From: Cryobacterium glaciale
GTDB lineage: Bacteria > Actinomycetota > Actinomycetes > Actinomycetales > Microbacteriaceae
Assembly (NCBI RefSeq): GCF_004402535.1
Contig: NZ_SOEY01000028.1
Span: forward strand, 310,001 to 374,000
DNA: 64,000 bases
Direction: 5' to 3'
The notes under the pieces were generated by a model that was not told the DNA's origin, ran no database searches, and saw only the letters and a program-made list of their open reading frames with translations. Of this stretch, positions 44,759 to 53,656 are shown in pieces; position 1 is the stretch's first letter, and every line of letters starts with the position of its first letter. Made by a program: the position numbers and the translations under genes.

Positions 44759-46116
44759 TTGTCGCTCACCTTCTTTCGATCAGTCTTGGTTTCTGTGATC
44801 CGTGCGGGCTCCGGAACGGCTTCAGGGGTGAAGCGCAGCCGGTCGATGCGGCGTCCCTCGAGCCGCTCGACGGTGAGGAATCCGCCGCTCACCGGCACGC
44901 GGTCTCCGATCACCGGCAGTCGGCCCAGCTCGCTCATGACGAAACCGGCCACGGTCTCGTACGGGCCCTGCTCCGGCACGACGACGTTCGTGCGTTCGAG
45001 CAGTTCGTCGGGGCGCAGCATGCCGGGAAAGGTCAGCGAATCGGGGGAACGCACCACACCGGCGCGGGCACGGTCGTGCTCGTCGGCGACCTCGCCGACA
45101 AGCTCTTCGACGAGGTCTTCGAGGGTGACGACGCCCGCGGTTCCGCCGTACTCGTCGACGACGATCGCCATCTGGTAGCCGCGGCCGCGCAGCTCGCTGA
45201 GCAGGTCGTCGAGCTTCATGGTTTCGGGGACGCGGACCGGGTCGGTCTGCAGGGCCGACACCGGAACATCCGCTCGTCGGGTGCGGGGAACGGCCACCGC
45301 CTGCTTGACGTGCACGACGCCCACGACGTCGTCGACGCTCTCATCGACGACCGGAAAGCGTGAGTAGCCGGTCGCCCGGGTGAGGTCGATGACGTCCTGC
45401 GCCGAATCGGTGCGGTGGATGCTCGCCACGCGCGGGCGCGGCGTCATCACGTCGGAGGCGTCATGGCCGGAGAACAGCAGCGTGCGGTGCAGCAGGGTCG
45501 CGGTGTCCTTTTCGAGCAGTCCGGCGCTGGCCGACCGACGCACGAGCGAGGAGAGTTCCTCGGCGGTGCGGGCGCCGGAAAGCTCCTCTTTCGGTTCGAT
45601 GCCAACGGCGCGCAGCAGGCCGTTGGCGCTGTTGTTCAGTACCAGGACAGCCGGTTTGAACACGGTCGTGAAGACGGTCTGGAACGGGATCACCAGGCGC
45701 GCGGTCTGGATCGGCAGGGCGAGGGCGAAGTTCTTCGGAACCAGCTCGCCGATCACCATCGACACGAGGGTCGCCGTCACGATGGCGATCGTGGTGCCGA
45801 ACACCGGCACGAGGTCGACGGGCAGTCCGACCGAAGTGAGCGGGCCGCGCAGCAGCGACGACAGGGCCGGTTCGATTGTGTACCCGGTGAGCAGGGTTGT
45901 GAGGGTGATGCCCAGCTGCGCGCTCGACAGGTGCGTCGACGTGATCTTCAGCGCGGAGATGGTGAGGTGGAGGCGGGTTTCCCCCCGATCGCGTCGCGCT
46001 TCGAGGTCGGCGCGGTCGAGATTCACCAGGGCGAACTCACTGGCGACGAAGAGGCCCGTTCCGACGGTCAGGATGAGGCCGAACCCGAGCATGATCAGCT
46101 CAGACAAGGAGTTCAC
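44755..46116 (-). CDS. CNNM/CorC-type membrane protein, longer paralogue
   Basis: A 453-residue protein with a DUF21 domain (helices about 5-30, 60-85, 95-120, 128-150; IGELVPKNF), CBS pair (about 205-330, ending VTLEDLVEELVGEV) and a CorC/HlyC C-terminal domain (about 345-430, ERTNVVVPEQGPYETVAG). Implicated in magnesium or cobalt handling. It is first of a coupled pair with the shorter paralogue. Confidence 0.9.
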   Translation of the reverse strand: MNSLSELIMLGFGLILTVGTGLFVASEFALVNLDRADLEARRDRGETRLHLTISALKITSTHLSSAQLGITLTTLLTGYTIEPALSSLLRGPLTSVGLPVDLVPVFGTTIAIVTATLVSMVIGELVPKNFALALPIQTARLVIPFQTVFTTVFKPAVLVLNNSANGLLRAVGIEPKEELSGARTAEELSSLVRRSASAGLLEKDTATLLHRTLLFSGHDASDVMTPRPRVASIHRTDSAQDVIDLTRATGYSRFPVVDESVDDVVGVVHVKQAVAVPRTRRADVPVSALQTDPVRVPETMKLDDLLSELRGRGYQMAIVVDEYGGTAGVVTLEDLVEELVGEVADEHDRARAGVVRSPDSLTFPGMLRPDELLERTNVVVPEQGPYETVAGFVMSELGRLPVIGDRVPVSGGFLTVERLEGRRIDRLRFTPEAVPEPARITETKTDRKKVSDK

Positions 46117-46179
46117 CGCCAGCGGTTACGGGCGAGGGTTTGTGAGAGGAGGGTTCAGCGGTGGGAGGGTCATCCATTA

Positions 46180-46322
46180 TTCCTCCGAGTATACCGGGCG
46201 CCCCTGCCCGTGCACCCGGCAGCCAGCGGATGCTGCCCCCGCGAGATACCGCCGGCGCTACCAGCGCGGTACCAGCACGTCCGGCAGCGCCTGCCTACCA
46301 GCGCTATACCGGCGCTACCAGG
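46180..46322. repeat. degenerate GCGCTACCAG repeats between guaB1 and the CNNM operon
   Basis: The decamer GCGCTACCAG occurs at 46255-46264 and 46312-46321, with CTACCAGCGCTATACCGGCG and CGCGGTACCAGC between them. The stretch reads as partly palindromic TACC/GGTA words with variable spacing. The second copy includes the guaB1 stop codon. No spacer regularity supports a CRISPR array. Confidence 0.55.
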
Positions 46323-47754
46323 AAACCGGCAGCGCCTTACCCTCCTCGTAACCGGCCGCCGACTGGATGCCCACGAGCGCCTTCTCGTGGAAGTCGGCGA
46401 CGGTCATGGCCCCGGCATAGGTGAAGGAGGACCGCACCCCCGAGGTGATCATGTCGAGCAGGTCCTCGATCGACGGCCGCAGCGGATCGAGGTAGATCTT
46501 CGAACTCGAGATTCCCTCCGCGAACAGGGTCTTGCGGGCGAGGTCGTAGGCGTCGAGCCGCTCGAACCGTGCCTGAACGGCCTTGGTCGAGGCCATTCCC
46601 CAGCTTTCCTTGTACAGCGCGCCGCGGGCATCCGTATTGAGGGTGCCTGGCGCTTCGGCTGTTCCGGCGAACCAGGAACCGATCATGACGGATGCCGCGC
46701 CAGCGGCGAGCGCGAGCGCCACGTCCCGCGGGTAGCGCACCCCGCCGTCCGCCCAGACGTGGGCGCCGAGTTCGCGGGCGGCGGTGGCCGTTTCGAGCAC
46801 GGCCGAGAACTGGGGCCGACCGACGGCGGTCATCATGCGGGTGGTGCACATGGCGCCAGGGCCGACTCCGACCTTGACGATCGTGGCGCCGGCGCCGACC
46901 AGGTCGCGCACGGCGTCTTTCGTGACGACGTTGCCGGCCACGATCGGCAGTCCGAGGTTCAGGTCGGCGACGATGCCGAGCGCGCGCAGCATGCCGGCCT
47001 GATGGCCGTGGGCGGTGTCGATCACGAGAATGTCCACGCCGGCCGCGGCGAGTGCACGAGCTTTGGCTGCGACGTCGCCGTTGATGCCGATCGCCGCGGC
47101 CACCTTGAGCCGGCCGTGCACGTCGAGGGTGGGCTGGTAGAGGGTGGAGCGCAGGGCGCTCTTACGGCTGAGCGTGCCCACGACGACGCCGTGGTGCAGC
47201 ACCGGGGCGAAGTCGATGTCGGCCTCCGTCATCAGGTCGAAGGCACGGCGCGGTCCGTCGACGTCATCGGCGTCGAGCGCGGTCAGTTCACCGTGCAGCA
47301 GATCGCCGAGGCGAGCGTCGGGCAGGGCGGTCGCCAGGCGACTCGCGACGATGCAGCCGAGATAGTCGCCGCTGTCGGAGTGAACCACTATTCCCTGCCC
47401 TGCAACGGCCGGAACCTGCCGCAATGCGCGTTCGACGGTGTCGTCGGGGGCGAACACGAACGGCGTGTCGAAACGAACCGACTGGTCTTTTACCCAGCGG
47501 ATGGCCGCATCCAGGTCTTGAAGGTGCATGTCCTGCGGCAGCACCCCGAGTCCGCCACGCCGGGCGAGCGAGGCCGCCAGGCGCGGCCCGGTGACCGAGT
47601 TCATGTTCGCCGACACGATGGGGATCGTGGCGCCGGTGCCGTCATTCGGGGCCAGGGAGACGTCCAAACGGCTGGTGACGGCCGATTGACCGGGCACCAG
47701 AAACACGTCGGAATAGGTCAAATCATGGCTGGGCGTCGTTCCATAGAACTGCAT
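46315..47754 (-). CDS. guaB1: GuaB1-type IMP dehydrogenase-family protein (GMP reductase)
   Basis: A 479-residue barrel enzyme with a CBS pair inserted at about 95-200. The catalytic Cys is in GVGPGAMCTTRMM near 305, AAIGINGDV near 218, and a reducing-cofactor-type flap. It opens MQFYGTTPSHDLTY, as in mycobacterial GuaB1. GuaB1 is reported to act as a GMP reductase rather than an IMP dehydrogenase (known for the family, from memory). It diverges from kgd; the start is 182 bases before the kgd start. Confidence 0.88.
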   Translation of the reverse strand: MQFYGTTPSHDLTYSDVFLVPGQSAVTSRLDVSLAPNDGTGATIPIVSANMNSVTGPRLAASLARRGGLGVLPQDMHLQDLDAAIRWVKDQSVRFDTPFVFAPDDTVERALRQVPAVAGQGIVVHSDSGDYLGCIVASRLATALPDARLGDLLHGELTALDADDVDGPRRAFDLMTEADIDFAPVLHHGVVVGTLSRKSALRSTLYQPTLDVHGRLKVAAAIGINGDVAAKARALAAAGVDILVIDTAHGHQAGMLRALGIVADLNLGLPIVAGNVVTKDAVRDLVGAGATIVKVGVGPGAMCTTRMMTAVGRPQFSAVLETATAARELGAHVWADGGVRYPRDVALALAAGAASVMIGSWFAGTAEAPGTLNTDARGALYKESWGMASTKAVQARFERLDAYDLARKTLFAEGISSSKIYLDPLRPSIEDLLDMITSGVRSSFTYAGAMTVADFHEKALVGIQSAAGYEEGKALPVSW

Positions 47755-47783
47755 ACCAAGAACGCTAGCCGTTCAACAGGGTG

Positions 47784-47812
47784 TTTAAGGTCGCGTGGGA
47801 TGGGATTAGGCT
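47784..47812 (+). promoter_or_regulatory. candidate promoter of kgd
   Basis: TTTAAG (47784-47789), a 17-base spacer and TAGGCT (47807-47812) form a plausible -35/-10 pair about 125 bases before the kgd start. The match is weak and only the spacing is persuasive. Confidence 0.3.
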
Positions 47813-47936
47813 AGACGGGCAGACTGACCTGGCGGTCGACATCGTCAGCGGCAGACTCATGAAAGCGAAGATTGACCCGGCGATTGACCCCCGCCGAGGG
47901 CATCCAAATTCAAAGCAGAGAGTGGGCGATCCCACG

Positions 47937-50900
47937 GTGTCAAGCCAGGTAACCGGTGGAGCTTCTGACGAGACAACGTCAGGCGAATTCGGAGCAAACG
48001 AGTGGCTCGTTGACGAATTGTACGAACGATTTCTTATCGACAAGCAGTCGGTGGATGAATCGTGGTGGCCGGTGCTCGAGAGCTACCACCAGACCGCGAA
48101 CACCCCGGCGGCAGCGCCGGCAGCCGCACCGGCAGCATCAGCTGCCCCGGCCGCAGCGCCCGTCGCTGCCGCACCGGCAGCAGCCGTAACGCCGGCCCCC
48201 GTCACCGAGAACCAACCGACTGCCCGCACCACCTCCAGTGCGCCCAAGCCGGCCCCGGTGCCCGCCGACGCTCCCGTGACCAGCCCGCAGGCCGTCGTCG
48301 TCGACGAATCCGAGCCGGTCAAGCACGACAAGGTCTCGCCGCTGCGCGGTATGGCGAAGTCGCTCGCCACCAACATGGTCACGAGCCTCACCGTGCCGAC
48401 CGCCACGAGCGTGCGCACCATTCCGGCCAAGCTGCTCATCGACAACCGCATCGTCATGAACAACCACATGAAGCGGGCTCGCGGCGGCAAGGTCTCCTTC
48501 ACCCACCTGATCGGGTGGGCGCTGATTCGCGCGCTCAAGATGTTCCCCAGCCAGAACGTGTACTACGACGAGGTCGACGGCAAGCCGTCCGTCGTCGCCC
48601 CCGCCCACGTCGGCATGGGCCTGGCCATCGACATGCCCAAGCCAGACGGAACCCGCGCGCTGCTCGTCCCGGCGATCAAGCGCGCCGACACGATGACCTT
48701 TGGCGAATACCTAGCCGCTTACGAAGACCTCGTCACCCGCGCACGCCAGAACAAGCTCACCGCCGACGACTTCGCCGGCGCGACCCTCTCGCTCACCAAC
48801 CCGGGAGGCATCGGCACCGTGCACTCGGTGCCCCGCCTGATGAAGGGCCAGGGCTGCATCATCGGCGCCGGCGCCCTCGACTACCCGGCTGAGTTCCAGG
48901 GTTCGAGCGTCAAGACCCTCACCGGACTGGCGATCTCCAAGACCATCACACTCACGAGCACCTATGACCACCGCGTCATCCAGGGTGCCGGTTCGGGCGA
49001 GTTCCTCAAGATCGTGCACGAACTGCTGATCGGCCAGCACAATTTCTACGAAGAGATCTTCTCGGCGTTGCGCATTCCGTACGATCCGATCCACTGGGCA
49101 CCGGACATCAGCGTCGACCTCACCAGCGCCGTCGACAAGACCGCTCGCGTGCAGGAGCTGATCAACTCGTTCCGCGTGCGCGGCCACCTGATGGCCGACA
49201 TCGACCCGCTCGAGTACTCGCAGCGCAGCCATCCTGATCTCGACATCGCCACCCACGGCCTCACCTTCTGGGACCTCGACCGTTCCTTCGTGACCGGCGG
49301 TTTCGGTTCCCAGCGCCAGATGCTGCTGCGCGACATCCTCGGTGTGCTGCGCGACTCCTACTGCCGCACCACGGGCATCGAGTACATGCACATCCAAGAC
49401 CCGGCGCAGCGCAAGTGGGTGCAGGAGAAGATCGAGAAGTCCTACGTCAAGCCCACGCACCACGAGCAGATGCGCATTCTCGCCAAGCTCAACGAGGCCG
49501 AAGCCTTCGAGACGTTCCTGCAGACCAAGTACGTCGGGCAGAAGCGCTTCAGCCTCGAGGGCGGCGAGTGCACCATTCCGCTGCTCGACACCATTTTGCA
49601 GGGCGCTGCCGAGCAGGGCCTCGACGAGGTCGCGATCGGCATGGCCCACCGCGGCCGCCTGAACGTGCTCACCAACATCGCCGGCAAGACCTACGGCGAG
49701 ATCTTCCGCGAGTTCGAGGGCACCCAGGATCCGCGCACCGTGCACGGTTCCGGCGACGTGAAGTACCACCTCGGCACCACGGGCATGTTCCGCGGTGAGG
49801 ACGGCGCCGAGATTCCGGTCTCGCTGGCCGCCAACCCGTCCCATCTCGAGGCCGGCGACGGCGTGCTCGAGGGCATCGTGCGGGCCAAACAGGACCGCAA
49901 GCCGATCGGAACGTTCTCCACCCTGCCCATCCTCATCCACGGCGACGCCGCGATGGCCGGCCAGGGCGTCGTGCTGGAAACCCTGCAGATGTCCCAGCTG
50001 CGCGGCTACCGCACCGGCGGAACCGTGCACATCGTCGTCAACAACCAGCTCGGTTTCACGACCCTGCCGCAGGATGCCCGCACCAGCATCTACGCGACCG
50101 ACGTCGCCAAGACCATCCAGGCGCCGATCTTCCACGTCAACGGGGATGACCCAGAGGCCGTCGTGCGCGCCGGAGAACTCGCCTTCGCCTACCGCCAGGA
50201 ATTCAAGAGGGATGTCGTCGTCGACCTCATCTGCTACCGCCGCCGTGGGCACAACGAGGGCGATGACCCCTCGATGACGCAGCCGCTGATGTACAACCTG
50301 GTCGAGGCCAAGCGCAGCGTACGGAAGCTCTACACCGAGGCGCTCGTCGGCCGTGGCGACATCACCGAGGAAGAATACGAAGCCGCCCACCGCGACTTCC
50401 AGGACCGCCTCGAGCGCGCCTTCATGGAGACGCACGCCGCACAGACCGCGTCGATTCCGATCATCACTCCCGAGATGGCCGCCGCGGCCAAGGCCGAGTC
50501 TGAAGCGCAAGCCAGGGACGACGCCGCGGGCGAACCCGAGACGACCGGTGTTCCCGAGAGCGTCATCCAGCTCATCGGTGACGCGTTCAACAACAAGCCG
50601 GTCGGGTTCACCGTGCACAACAAGCTGCAGCAGCTGTTGCAAAAGCGTCTTGACATGAGCCGCAACGGCAACATCGACTGGAGCTTCGGCGAACTGCTCG
50701 CACTCGGCTCGCTGCTGGTCGAGGGCACCCCGGTACGTTTCGCCGGCCAGGATGCCCGCCGCGGCACGTTCGTGCAGCGTCACGCGGTGCTGCACGACCG
50801 GGTGAACGGCCAGGAATGGCTCCCACTGGCCAACCTGAAAGACAACCAGGCCCGATTCTGGATCTACGACTCGCTGCTGAGCGAATACGCCGCCATGGGC

Positions 50901-51692
50901 TTCGAGTACGGCTATTCGGTGGAACGCGCCGATGCCCTCGTGCTCTGGGAAGCCCAGTTCGGTGACTTCGCCAACGGCGCGCAGACCATCATCGACCAGT
51001 TCGTCTCGTCCGCCGAGCAGAAGTGGGGGCAGCGGTCATCCGTTGTGCTGCTGCTGCCGCACGGCTACGAAGGCCAGGGCCCCGACCACTCGTCGGCCCG
51101 CATCGAACGGTTCCTGCAGCTGTGTGCCGAAGAGAACATGACCGTGGCGCGCCCGTCGACGCCCGCATCGTATTTCCACCTGCTGCGCCGCCAGGCGTAC
51201 ATGCGTCCGCGCCGTCCGCTGATCGTGTTCACGCCCAAGTCGATGCTGCGCCTCCGCGGCGCGACGAGCGCCGTGGCCGAACTCACGAGCGGCAAGTTCG
51301 AAACGGTCATCGACGATGCCCGCATCACCGACAAGAATGCGGTCAAGCGCGTTCTGTTCATGGCCGGCAAGATCTACTACGACCTGCTGAACGAACTCGA
51401 GAAGAACCCGAACCCCGAGATCGCCCTCGTGCGCGTCGAGCAGTACTATCCGCTGCCCGCCGTGGAATTGAAGGACGTGGCCGCCCAGTACCCGAACGCC
51501 GAACTGGCCTGGGTGCAGGACGAGCCGGAGAACCAGGGAGCCTGGCCGTTCTTCTATCTGGAGACCAACAAGCTCGGCCCAAGAGCCATGCGGTTGTTCT
51601 CCCGTCCGGCGTCGGCTTCGCCGGCCGCCGGCTCGGCCAAGCGCCACGCGATCGAGCAGGCCAGGCTGCAGCGCGAGGCTTTGACGCTCTAA
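47937..51692 (+). CDS. kgd: multifunctional 2-oxoglutarate metabolism enzyme, fused E2-E1 (Kgd/OdhA)
   Basis: A 1251-residue actinobacterial fusion. N-terminal GANEWLVDELYERF is the E1-type docking piece, followed by a long Ala/Pro linker (about 55-110), an E2-type acyltransferase domain with catalytic His345 in TYDHRVIQG, and an E1 domain with TPP motifs (HGDAAMAGQG near 668, DDPEAV near 738). It has no lipoyl domain and so depends on the pyruvate dehydrogenase E2 as in Corynebacterium. It decarboxylates 2-oxoglutarate in the TCA cycle. Start is GTG 47937 (VSSQVTGG), from alignment memory; the frame to 47781 looks untranslated. Confidence 0.93.
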   Translation: MSSQVTGGASDETTSGEFGANEWLVDELYERFLIDKQSVDESWWPVLESYHQTANTPAAAPAAAPAASAAPAAAPVAAAPAAAVTPAPVTENQPTARTTSSAPKPAPVPADAPVTSPQAVVVDESEPVKHDKVSPLRGMAKSLATNMVTSLTVPTATSVRTIPAKLLIDNRIVMNNHMKRARGGKVSFTHLIGWALIRALKMFPSQNVYYDEVDGKPSVVAPAHVGMGLAIDMPKPDGTRALLVPAIKRADTMTFGEYLAAYEDLVTRARQNKLTADDFAGATLSLTNPGGIGTVHSVPRLMKGQGCIIGAGALDYPAEFQGSSVKTLTGLAISKTITLTSTYDHRVIQGAGSGEFLKIVHELLIGQHNFYEEIFSALRIPYDPIHWAPDISVDLTSAVDKTARVQELINSFRVRGHLMADIDPLEYSQRSHPDLDIATHGLTFWDLDRSFVTGGFGSQRQMLLRDILGVLRDSYCRTTGIEYMHIQDPAQRKWVQEKIEKSYVKPTHHEQMRILAKLNEAEAFETFLQTKYVGQKRFSLEGGECTIPLLDTILQGAAEQGLDEVAIGMAHRGRLNVLTNIAGKTYGEIFREFEGTQDPRTVHGSGDVKYHLGTTGMFRGEDGAEIPVSLAANPSHLEAGDGVLEGIVRAKQDRKPIGTFSTLPILIHGDAAMAGQGVVLETLQMSQLRGYRTGGTVHIVVNNQLGFTTLPQDARTSIYATDVAKTIQAPIFHVNGDDPEAVVRAGELAFAYRQEFKRDVVVDLICYRRRGHNEGDDPSMTQPLMYNLVEAKRSVRKLYTEALVGRGDITEEEYEAAHRDFQDRLERAFMETHAAQTASIPIITPEMAAAAKAESEAQARDDAAGEPETTGVPESVIQLIGDAFNNKPVGFTVHNKLQQLLQKRLDMSRNGNIDWSFGELLALGSLLVEGTPVRFAGQDARRGTFVQRHAVLHDRVNGQEWLPLANLKDNQARFWIYDSLLSEYAAMGFEYGYSVERADALVLWEAQFGDFANGAQTIIDQFVSSAEQKWGQRSSVVLLLPHGYEGQGPDHSSARIERFLQLCAEENMTVARPSTPASYFHLLRRQAYMRPRRPLIVFTPKSMLRLRGATSAVAELTSGKFETVIDDARITDKNAVKRVLFMAGKIYYDLLNELEKNPNPEIALVRVEQYYPLPAVELKDVAAQYPNAELAWVQDEPENQGAWPFFYLETNKLGPRAMRLFSRPASASPAAGSAKRHAIEQARLQREALTL

Positions 51693-51705
51693 CGGCATCG
51701 GTGTG

Positions 51706-51739
51706 GCAATGGAGGGTGACTGAGGTCACCCTCCATTGC
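51706..51739 (+). terminator. strong hairpin after kgd
   Basis: GCAATGGAGGGTGAC and its perfect complement close a TGAG loop, a 15-bp stem 14 bases after the kgd stop. The trailing TGTAT is a weak U tract. Confidence 0.7.
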
Positions 51740-51854
51740 TGTATCCGGGGCTGGTGAGCGTACATCCGCTCGCCTCGGCCGTGCCTAACCGCACGTGCGT
51801 TGCCACCGGGCGCCGACGGTTCTCGGCTCGGGTCAATCCGAGGAGAGGGATCCC

Positions 51855-52637
51855 CTGCCTGTTCGCACCGAAAGTCAGCTCGGGGAGCCGTGCTGGATCG
51901 ACCTAGAGACGCGCGACCCGGCGCGGTCGATCGCGTTCTACGGCGCGTTCCTCGGCTGGCGAGCCGTTGACACCGGTGCCGATTCCGGTCGGTACACGAT
52001 GTTCTTTCACGGTGATGCCGCCGTCGCCGGCCTGACCATTCAGGATCCGTCGGGCGGAAACCGGGATTTCTGGACCACCTTCCTCGCGAGCGACAACGTC
52101 GACGAGACGGTGCAGGCGGCGAACGCTGCCGGCGCCACGGTGTTCGCGCCGCCGCAGACCATCGGCGATCAGGGCAGGCTGGCCGTGCTGACCGACCCGG
52201 CCGGAGCGGCGGTCGGAATCTGGGAAGCTGGCTTTTTTGCGGGCTTCGGTGCCGACAATGAGATCGGCACGCCGGTCTGGCACGAGCTGATCACCCGCGA
52301 CTTTCCGGCGGCGATCGCGTTCTACGAACAGGTTTTCGGCTGGACCCCGATTCCGCTGAGTGACACGACCGATTTTCGGTACAGCACCTTCGGCCACGAC
52401 GAATCCATGACCGGCGGGGTGTGCAACGCCGACGCCATGCTGCCGGAGGGGGTGCCGTCACACTGGCAGGTGTACATCGGCGTCGCAAATGTGCGGGCTG
52501 CCGCAGCCCGGGTGCCCGAGCTCGGCGGCACGGTGCTGCGCGAGCCGTGGGATTCCGACTTCGGTACCTTCGCCCAGATAGCGGATGCGACCGGCGCCGC
52601 CTTCCTGCTCGGCCAGGTCCAACCGGAGGTCAGCTGA
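51855..52637 (+). CDS. two-domain VOC/glyoxalase-fold protein, probable CTG start
   Basis: A 260-residue protein made of two VOC domains (about 1-125 and 130-258). Each begins CWIDLETRDPARSIAFY or WHELITRDFPAAIAFY, close to glyoxalase-like antibiotic-resistance and CFP-30B-like proteins. I set the start at CTG 51855 because GGAGAGGGA lies just before it and the product would then begin MPVRTES like its relatives. The alternative GTG at 51795 adds 20 residues without a ribosome site. It abuts the rsrA stop in opposite orientation. Confidence 0.78.
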   Translation: MPVRTESQLGEPCWIDLETRDPARSIAFYGAFLGWRAVDTGADSGRYTMFFHGDAAVAGLTIQDPSGGNRDFWTTFLASDNVDETVQAANAAGATVFAPPQTIGDQGRLAVLTDPAGAAVGIWEAGFFAGFGADNEIGTPVWHELITRDFPAAIAFYEQVFGWTPIPLSDTTDFRYSTFGHDESMTGGVCNADAMLPEGVPSHWQVYIGVANVRAAAARVPELGGTVLREPWDSDFGTFAQIADATGAAFLLGQVQPEVS

Positions 52638-52880
52638 CTAGTGCGAAGCCTGCAGGGCGCGCAGCTTGAGCAGAACCTGGTCGCGCAGGTCTTCGGGCGC
52701 GGTCTCCTTGCACGCCCGCTGCATCACCTCGGTGAGGGTGCGCCCGACGAGATGCTCGCTGCTGCAGTCGGGGCAACTCGCGAGGTGCTCCTGAATGTCG
52801 GCCGCATCATCTTTGCGAAGTTCGTTGTGCAGGTATTCTTCGAGTTCGGCCTTGGCCTTCTCGCAACCACAGTCGGTCAT
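52638..52880 (-). CDS. rsrA: anti-sigma factor RsrA-type (mycothiol-system anti-sigma-R)
   Basis: An 80-residue zinc-binding anti-sigma factor with HLASCPDC: His32, Cys36 and Cys39 form the HxxxCxxC redox centre, with Cys4 and Cys6 near the N-terminus. It holds SigR inactive until thiol oxidation releases zinc. The start overlaps the sigR stop by 4 bases, ensuring balanced production. It ends exactly next to the VOC gene stop. Confidence 0.92.
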   Translation of the reverse strand: MTDCGCEKAKAELEEYLHNELRKDDAADIQEHLASCPDCSSEHLVGRTLTEVMQRACKETAPEDLRDQVLLKLRALQASH

Positions 52881-53551
52881 TTGTGTGCGCTCCTGGATGT
52901 TTTCTGGCCCTGGCCCAGCCCGCGCTCAGCCGCGTAGCCGGCCAAGAGTTCGCGCAAGAGTCGCCGGCCACGGTGCAGGCGGCTCATGACGGTGCCAATG
53001 GGGGTTTTCATGATTTCGGCGATCTCCTGGTAGGAGAACCCTTCGACGTCGGCGAAGTAGACGGCGAGTCGGAAGTCTTCGGGAATGGACTGCAGGGCGT
53101 CTTTGACGGCGCTGTCGGGCAGGTGGTCGATGGCCTCGGCCTCGGCCGAGCGACCCGACATGGCGGTGGTCGATTCGGCGCCGCCGAGCTGCCAGTCTTC
53201 GAGCTCATCAATGGTGCCCTGATAGGGCTCGCGCTGCTTCTTGCGGTACGCATTGATGAAGGTGTTGGTGAGGATACGGTACAGCCACGCCTTGAGGTTG
53301 GTGCCCTGCTCGTATTGCGCGAACGCGGCGAAGGCCTTCACGAAGGTCTCCTGCACGAGGTCCTGCGCGTCGGAGGGGTTACGCGTCATGCGCATGGCCG
53401 CCGCGTAGAGCTGGTCGAGAAAAGGCAGCGCCTGTTCCTCGAACAATCCGCGGGACTGCTCGCGAAGTTCGGCCTTGGTAGGTGCAGGCGGCGTGAGTTC
53501 TGGGTCACTGCTCGAAAGGTCTTCCGCGGAAACGGGCGTGTCTGAAGTCAT
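52877..53551 (-). CDS. sigR: RNA polymerase ECF sigma factor SigR/SigH
   Basis: A 224-residue group 4 sigma factor with region 2 ([29 protein letters not shown], about 55-90) and region 4 with helix-turn-helix ([29 protein letters not shown], about 175-205). It drives thiol-oxidative stress genes. The start at 53551 (MTSDTPVS) is favoured over 53608, which enters the shared promoter space with aroA. It precedes rsrA with a 4-base overlap. Confidence 0.93.
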   Translation of the reverse strand: MTSDTPVSAEDLSSSDPELTPPAPTKAELREQSRGLFEEQALPFLDQLYAAAMRMTRNPSDAQDLVQETFVKAFAAFAQYEQGTNLKAWLYRILTNTFINAYRKKQREPYQGTIDELEDWQLGGAESTTAMSGRSAEAEAIDHLPDSAVKDALQSIPEDFRLAVYFADVEGFSYQEIAEIMKTPIGTVMSRLHRGRRLLRELLAGYAAERGLGQGQKTSRSAHK

Positions 53552-53656
53552 CACGAGCAATTCTAAGCTGTTACCCACAGCCGGGGGTCGTTCCAACAGC
53601 ATTGACACCGTTACGGATCTCCCTCAGATTGTTATCACCGACTATCCTGATAACCG

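Noticed and set aside
46180-46322. CRISPR-like repeats
   Set aside because: The repeat words are about 10 bases, irregularly spaced and partly overlapping, with no constant spacer length and no cas genes.
53552-53656. SigR-type autoregulatory promoter upstream of sigR
   Set aside because: A GGAAC word is present on the minus strand but the matching GTT -10 at 16-20 bases is not; only GTAAC is found. Not strong enough to annotate.
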